Origin: JBBDJB01 sp040880125
Lineage (GTDB): Bacteria; Planctomycetota; Planctomycetia; Pirellulales; JBBDJB01
Length of the DNA stretch: 53,997 nucleotides
Direction of reading: 5' to 3'
Assembly (NCBI GenBank): GCA_040880125.1
Contig: JBBDJB010000005.1
Location: 1 to 53,997, forward strand
This document shows positions 49,512 to 53,997 of this stretch, piece after piece. The stretch's first letter is position 1. Every line of letters starts with the position of its first letter. A program made the translations under genes and the position numbers. The notes under the pieces are model-generated. The model was not told the origin of the DNA, made no database searches, and saw nothing but the letters and a program-made list of their open reading frames with translations.

Positions 49512-52500
49512 ATGATTAAGCCCTGGAAGCGTGCCCAAAAGAATCGTCGTTCCCTCAGTCGCCAGAGCGGCCTCCGCGTCGAAGGCCTGGAACGCCGACT
49601 TCTGCTGGCTGCAGTGAATGACTCGTTCAGCCTTGCCGAAGATACAACGCTGGTCAGCAACGCTCCGGGAACACTCGTTTCCATGGGCGCGGTGTGGAAC
49701 TATTTGGACGATGGATCCAATCAGGGCACGGCTTGGCGCGGAAATGCCTATGACGATTCTTCCTGGGCTTCTGGCCCGGCTCGACTAGGTTACGGGGGCG
49801 ACGGCGAAGTGACCACGGTCGGCTTCGGTCCGGATTCCGGCAACAAGTACGTCACCACCTATTTCCGTTATAACTTCGATCTCAGTGCCGGCGATTTGTC
49901 TTCGATGAGCAGCACTATCGGCGGTGAGTTGCTGTACGATGACGCCGGAGTGGTCTTCGTCAACGGCGTAGAAGTTGCTCGAATCGGCGACTGGGAAGGC
50001 ATCGATCCCATTCTTTTCGACACTCGTCCCAATGGGCCCGAGGTGGGCAATGGAGATACGGACACATTTTCCTTCTCCAAGTCTCTCTTGCAGGCCGGCG
50101 AAAACGTTATCGCCGTGGAAATTCACCAGGTAGCATCCGGCAGCAGTGATATCAGCTTCGATTTATCGGCGAGTGCCGCCGATCCCGGCGTCGCCCCCAT
50201 CCTGCAGAACGACGATGGCGACTTCGGTAGCCCGCTGTTCTTCCCGTTCGTGGAAATCATTGAGGGCGTCGAGAACGGCACTCTGTCTCTGAGCGCTGAC
50301 GGCTCGTTCACCTACACCCCGAATTTGAATTTTGTTGGGACAGACGATTTCGTCTACCGGGTCTCCGACCAAGAGCTCGCTGCGGGCTTCGACGATGCCA
50401 CCGTTACGCTGACGGTCACCGCGGTCCCCGATCCTCCGCTGGCCGTCGATGACGAATACTTCGTCGTGACCGACGAGACTCTCACGGTGACCGCCCCCAC
50501 CGGCGTGATACTGGCCGATGCCGGCCTGCTGGGCCCGGCCGGCGGATCGACGTGGCAGTACCTGGACACCCTCAGCAACGGTCTGGACGGTAGTGCAATC
50601 GACAACTACCCCGCCAACTGGGAGAAGCTCGGCTTCGACGCCTCGAGCTGGGAATCCGGCGCAGCCATGTTCGTGGGCGGCGACGATCTGGACGAGATCA
50701 ATGCGGGTACCGGCGCTACCTTGATCGACGGAATGCAAGACGTCGGCGATGACACCAATAGCGTCACCACGCACCTGTTCCGCCACAATTTCAGCGTGAC
50801 CGGTGCCGCCGGCATCACCACGCTGATCGTCGACCTGCTGGCCGATGACGGCGGTATTCTCTACGTCAATGGCGTCGAGGTGCTGCGGCACCGCATCGCC
50901 AGCGGTCCGGTCTTGACCACCCAATTTGCCAACTCGACGTCCAGTGACGACGCAGGTGAGAACGGTCACGGGCGGTTCTTTGTGAACGTGTCCAATATTC
51001 TCAACGAGGGCAGTAACAACGTCTTCGCCTTCGAGCTGCACCAGGGGAACGCCACCAGCAGCGACGCCGGCTTCGACATCCACATCACCACGGCACCGAT
51101 AATCACGGCCAACGACTTCGATCCGGATACCGGCGGTGGGGTCACCGGGGCGGTCGTGGTCGATGGCGTCCAGAATGGGTCCTTGAACTTCTTCGGCGGC
51201 GCCTTCTCCTATACGCCGGACGAGGGATTCGAAGGGACGGACACGTTCACCTATACGGTGATGTCCGGCGTCGACACCTCCAACGTGGCCACGGTAAGTA
51301 TCCACGTGGGTCCCGACCCCAGCGGTCCGACCGCTTCGGACGACAGCTATACTGTCGCAGAAGACGGTGTGCTGGACGTCACCTTGACCAGCATCGCCAA
51401 TCCCGTCGTCCTGGTTCACTCGGGTCAGCTTGCTCCCGCGGCAGCCACCACGTGGAGCTATCTCTCCCGGCTGAATGACAATCCGGCCAACACCAGCCCG
51501 GCGGAGGACTATCCGGCCAACTGGAACCAGCCTGGCTTCAACGATGCGGCGTGGCCGACCGGCGAGTCGCCGTTCCAAGCCGATTCGCCCGAAGGCAGTA
51601 CGGTCGACGTGTTCGACGATTCCTACACGACGCTGCCCGGTTCCCAGGACCTCGATACCGGCGCCAGCAATTCGGTGACGACGACGTTGTTCCGCACCGA
51701 GTTCAACGTGACCGATGCGGCGGCCATCAGCGAATTGTTCATGGATTGGGTCGCCGACGACGGCATGGTCGTCTACATCAACGGGGTTGAAGTCTTCCGC
51801 ACGGGTAACCTGGACGACGAATACATCCTTAACACCACCGATCAGACCGGTGGTGATGGCGTCGAGAACGCCTACACGACCGATACCCTCGACGTCGCGG
51901 GTCTGCTGGTCAATGGCGTCAACACGCTGGCCGTCGAGTTGCACGATAATGAATGGACCAGCAGTGACTTCGGCATGGACATTCAACTTTCCTTCGTGCC
52001 TGCGGCCGGCATTTTGGCCAACGACGATTTGAGATCGTTGGCCGTGGAAAGCATTAATATTGAGGACGGCGTCGACAACGGCGTGCTGATGCTCAACCAG
52101 GACGGCACGTTTACGTATACGCCCACTGCCGGTTTCGACGGAGAGGACACCTTCACCTACACCTACACCGCGGGTGGGCAAACTACCAACTTGGCCACGG
52201 TGACGATCACGGTTGCGAACATCGACCCGGTCGCGGTGGACGACACGTACCTGGTTGAGGAGGACGGCTCACTCGCCATCGACTTCGCCGGTCGCGGTAC
52301 GGGCGAGGAGATTATTCCCGAAGGCAGCATTTGGAAGTATCTGGACGATGGAAGCAACCAAGGTACTGCTTGGCGTACTCTGGGCTACAGTGATGCGGCC
52401 TGGAACTCCGGCCCCGGACAGCTTGGCTACGGGGATGGCGATGAGAAAACCGTGGTCAGCGACGGTGGCGGCGCGGATGTCAATCCGACGACCTACTTCC

Positions 52501-53997
52501 GGCACTCCTTCTCGTTGACCGCCGGCGAACTAAGTGAGCTGGATGTCCTGCTCAACGGCATGTTGCTCTACGACGACGCCGGCGTCGTCTATGTCAACGG
52601 CACCGAAGTTCATCGCTCGAGTGACTTGGACGGGCTCGGTGAGATCGCTTTCGACCAGTACACCGGCAGCAATGGCGACAACGCTCGAGACAACTTCACG
52701 TTCTCGAAGTCCCTCCTGCAGGAGGGCAACAACGTCATTGCCGTCGAGATTCACCAAACGAACGCAACGAGCTCTGATCTCAGCTTCGACTTTGCACTTC
52801 GCCGCCAGTTGGGCGTGCTCGGGAACGATGACCTGAGGGGGCTTTCTCCCGCGACCGTATCGCTGGTAGACGATGTTGAAAATGGTACGCTCACGCTGAA
52901 CAACGACGGTACCTTCACCTATACGCCAGAACTAGAGTTCTCCGGGACCGACACCTTTACTTACATGGTGTCGGCCGAAGGCCAGACGTCGAATGTCGCC
53001 ACGGTAACGCTGGAAATCATCCCCGACCCGGTGGACCCGGTGGCGGTGGATGATTCCTATTCGACCCCGCAAAACACGCCGATCACCACCACTTCGCCGA
53101 CGGCCCTGCCGCCGACGGTCCTGCTCCATGCCGGAATTCTCGATCCGGCTACGGTTTCCACGTGGCAGTATCTGGACACGCTGGAGAACGGCGTTGACGC
53201 GGAGCATCCGGTCGACGACTATCCGGCTGGTTGGGAGACCATCGGCTTCGACGACTCCGGATGGTCCAGTGGTGTTGTTCCCTTCGAGGCCGGCACCATC
53301 AATGCCTTTGACGGCTATGCAGGCACCATCACGCCGCTGGAAGGCGTGGACGACGCCACCAATGGGACATCCAATAGCATCACGACTTATCTGTTCCGCA
53401 ATACCTTCGATGTCACGGGTGCTGCGAGTACCGGTTCGTTGTCGATGGATTACGTCGCCGACGATGCCATCGTGGTCTACATCAACAACATCGAGGTCTT
53501 CCGCAGCGACACGTTGCCGGAAGGGGAATTGGCAACGACCGATTTCGCGACGCCCGACGGTAACGAGGACTCGTTTACGACCGTTATGCTCGACGTGGCC
53601 GGTCTCCTCGAGGAGGGTACCAACACGATCGCCGTGGAGCTCCACCAGACGAACCTCACGAGCAGTGACGCAGGGTTTGACCTGCAACTCTCGCAGGCGA
53701 ATCCGAATGTCGGCATTCTCGGCAACGACGATCTGAAGTTTGGGCTGCCGACGGACATCCAGATCCTGGACGACGTCGACAGCGGTGATCTGGTGCTCAA
53801 CGCCAACGGGACGTTTACCTACACGCCCGACAACAACTTCGTCGGCACCGATACCTTCACGTATCGGGTCGAGACCGGCGCCGGCCTGAGCAACACCGCC
53901 ACGGTGACCTTCGCCGTCACGGGCGTTGGCGGTCCGGATCCAGCCACGATCGAAGGCCGGCACATCTTCTATAACAATTCGTTCTTCGACAATCCGA
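49512..53997 (+). CDS. Giant surface/secreted protein with nested Ig-like and jelly-roll-like repeats (3' truncated by window)
   Basis: One frame is open from the ATG at 49512 to the window edge: at least 1495 residues, without a stop. The N-terminus (KPWKRAQKNRRSLSRQ, then VEGLERRLLLAA) is a LEPR-XLL-like export motif known from planctomycete surface proteins. After it, five repeats follow. Each has an Ig/cadherin-like shell (VDDSYTVAEDGVLDV; later GILANDD and GTFTYTP, EDTFTYT, ATVTITV). Between the shell halves lies a 150-180-residue module opening WxYLD and closing NxIAVEIHQxxxxSSDxxFD. Modules start near 49695, 50551, 51450, 52327 and 53162. The first and fourth are alike, as are the second, third and fifth. 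At 53960 the motif GRHIFYNNSFFDNP begins another domain. Confidence 0.9.
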   Translation, partial: MIKPWKRAQKNRRSLSRQSGLRVEGLERRLLLAAVNDSFSLAEDTTLVSNAPGTLVSMGAVWNYLDDGSNQGTAWRGNAYDDSSWASGPARLGYGGDGEVTTVGFGPDSGNKYVTTYFRYNFDLSAGDLSSMSSTIGGELLYDDAGVVFVNGVEVARIGDWEGIDPILFDTRPNGPEVGNGDTDTFSFSKSLLQAGENVIAVEIHQVASGSSDISFDLSASAADPGVAPILQNDDGDFGSPLFFPFVEIIEGVENGTLSLSADGSFTYTPNLNFVGTDDFVYRVSDQELAAGFDDATVTLTVTAVPDPPLAVDDEYFVVTDETLTVTAPTGVILADAGLLGPAGGSTWQYLDTLSNGLDGSAIDNYPANWEKLGFDASSWESGAAMFVGGDDLDEINAGTGATLIDGMQDVGDDTNSVTTHLFRHNFSVTGAAGITTLIVDLLADDGGILYVNGVEVLRHRIASGPVLTTQFANSTSSDDAGENGHGRFFVNVSNILNEGSNNVFAFELHQGNATSSDAGFDIHITTAPIITANDFDPDTGGGVTGAVVVDGVQNGSLNFFGGAFSYTPDEGFEGTDTFTYTVMSGVDTSNVATVSIHVGPDPSGPTASDDSYTVAEDGVLDVTLTSIANPVVLVHSGQLAPAAATTWSYLSRLNDNPANTSPAEDYPANWNQPGFNDAAWPTGESPFQADSPEGSTVDVFDDSYTTLPGSQDLDTGASNSVTTTLFRTEFNVTDAAAISELFMDWVADDGMVVYINGVEVFRTGNLDDEYILNTTDQTGGDGVENAYTTDTLDVAGLLVNGVNTLAVELHDNEWTSSDFGMDIQLSFVPAAGILANDDLRSLAVESINIEDGVDNGVLMLNQDGTFTYTPTAGFDGEDTFTYTYTAGGQTTNLATVTITVANIDPVAVDDTYLVEEDGSLAIDFAGRGTGEEIIPEGSIWKYLDDGSNQGTAWRTLGYSDAAWNSGPGQLGYGDGDEKTVVSDGGGADVNPTTYFRHSFSLTAGELSELDVLLNGMLLYDDAGVVYVNGTEVHRSSDLDGLGEIAFDQYTGSNGDNARDNFTFSKSLLQEGNNVIAVEIHQTNATSSDLSFDFALRRQLGVLGNDDLRGLSPATVSLVDDVENGTLTLNNDGTFTYTPELEFSGTDTFTYMVSAEGQTSNVATVTLEIIPDPVDPVAVDDSYSTPQNTPITTTSPTALPPTVLLHAGILDPATVSTWQYLDTLENGVDAEHPVDDYPAGWETIGFDDSGWSSGVVPFEAGTINAFDGYAGTITPLEGVDDATNGTSNSITTYLFRNTFDVTGAASTGSLSMDYVADDAIVVYINNIEVFRSDTLPEGELATTDFATPDGNEDSFTTVMLDVAGLLEEGTNTIAVELHQTNLTSSDAGFDLQLSQANPNVGILGNDDLKFGLPTDIQILDDVDSGDLVLNANGTFTYTPDNNFVGTDTFTYRVETGAGLSNTATVTFAVTGVGGPDPATIEGRHIFYNNSFFDNP

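Noticed and set aside
50163..52181. 672-codon open frame antisense to the giant repeat protein
   Set aside because: It mirrors a strongly supported repeat protein codon for codon; GC-rich third positions produce such antisense frames. No domain is recognised in it.

Overview
The window looks like a chromosomal piece of a planctomycete (Planctomycetota, probably the Pirellulales side). The main evidence is a 1349-residue PVC-type cytochrome fused to a DUF1080 domain, three PEP-CTERM proteins (one with dockerin-like repeats and a TIGR03790 body), a giant Ig-repeat protein with a LEPR-XLL-like N-terminus, a DUF5117-type zinc protease, a high G+C content and loosely packed genes with repeat-rich spacers. 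The exact genus cannot be read from the sequence.

Layout. 1-4266 is the right part of an integrative element: small unrecognised genes, an AT-rich control region, a direct-repeat structure, an excisionase-like HTH gene and a tyrosine recombinase that lacks two usual catalytic residues, next to a tRNA-Ala(TGC) gene at 4330. 4.5-8 kb carries a creatininase-family hydrolase, a conserved small protein and a secreted neutral-ceramidase-like enzyme. 8.3-11.6 kb is a PEP-CTERM cluster. A class 1 dihydroorotate-dehydrogenase-like gene follows, then a MarR regulator, HlyD adaptor and RND pump that form one efflux operon (12.9-18.3 kb). 18.4-28 kb holds an APH-fold kinase, a secreted metzincin-type protease, a divergent PII protein with a receiver-like protein, Hsp20, a YdeP/FdhF-type molybdopterin oxidoreductase and aroA. 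28-34.4 kb holds a zinc-ribbon protein, a secreted protein, a cyclophilin lipoprotein and a three-gene ABC export operon. 34.5-38 kb holds a flotillin and an NfeD-like partner. 38.2-42.3 kb is the PVC cytochrome. 42.7-47.5 kb is the nitrogen-sensing operon amtB-glnK-glnD, read on the minus strand. Cobalamin adenosyltransferase, msrA and the open-ended giant surface protein close the window.

How the genes fit together. AmtB, the canonical PII (45516) and GlnD form a complete ammonium-sensing module; a second, altered PII sits 23 kb away. MarR-HlyD-RND is a self-contained, probably autoregulated efflux unit. NfeD and flotillin form a membrane-microdomain pair. The PEP-CTERM proteins and the giant repeat protein belong to the exported surface or extracellular inventory.

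A second layer lies between genes. At least three families of short palindromes recur in the spacers, mostly behind gene 3' ends: a CACAGACA/TGTCTGTG family (six copies, one decayed), a CACGGCTGG/CCAGCCGTG family (two copies) and a GGGACTGGC/GCCTGTCCC family (two pairs and a half-site). The most striking single item is the giant protein, in which about 150-180-residue jelly-roll-like modules alternate with, and appear to be inserted into, cadherin/Ig-like repeats. All assignments were made by reading motifs; no database search was run.
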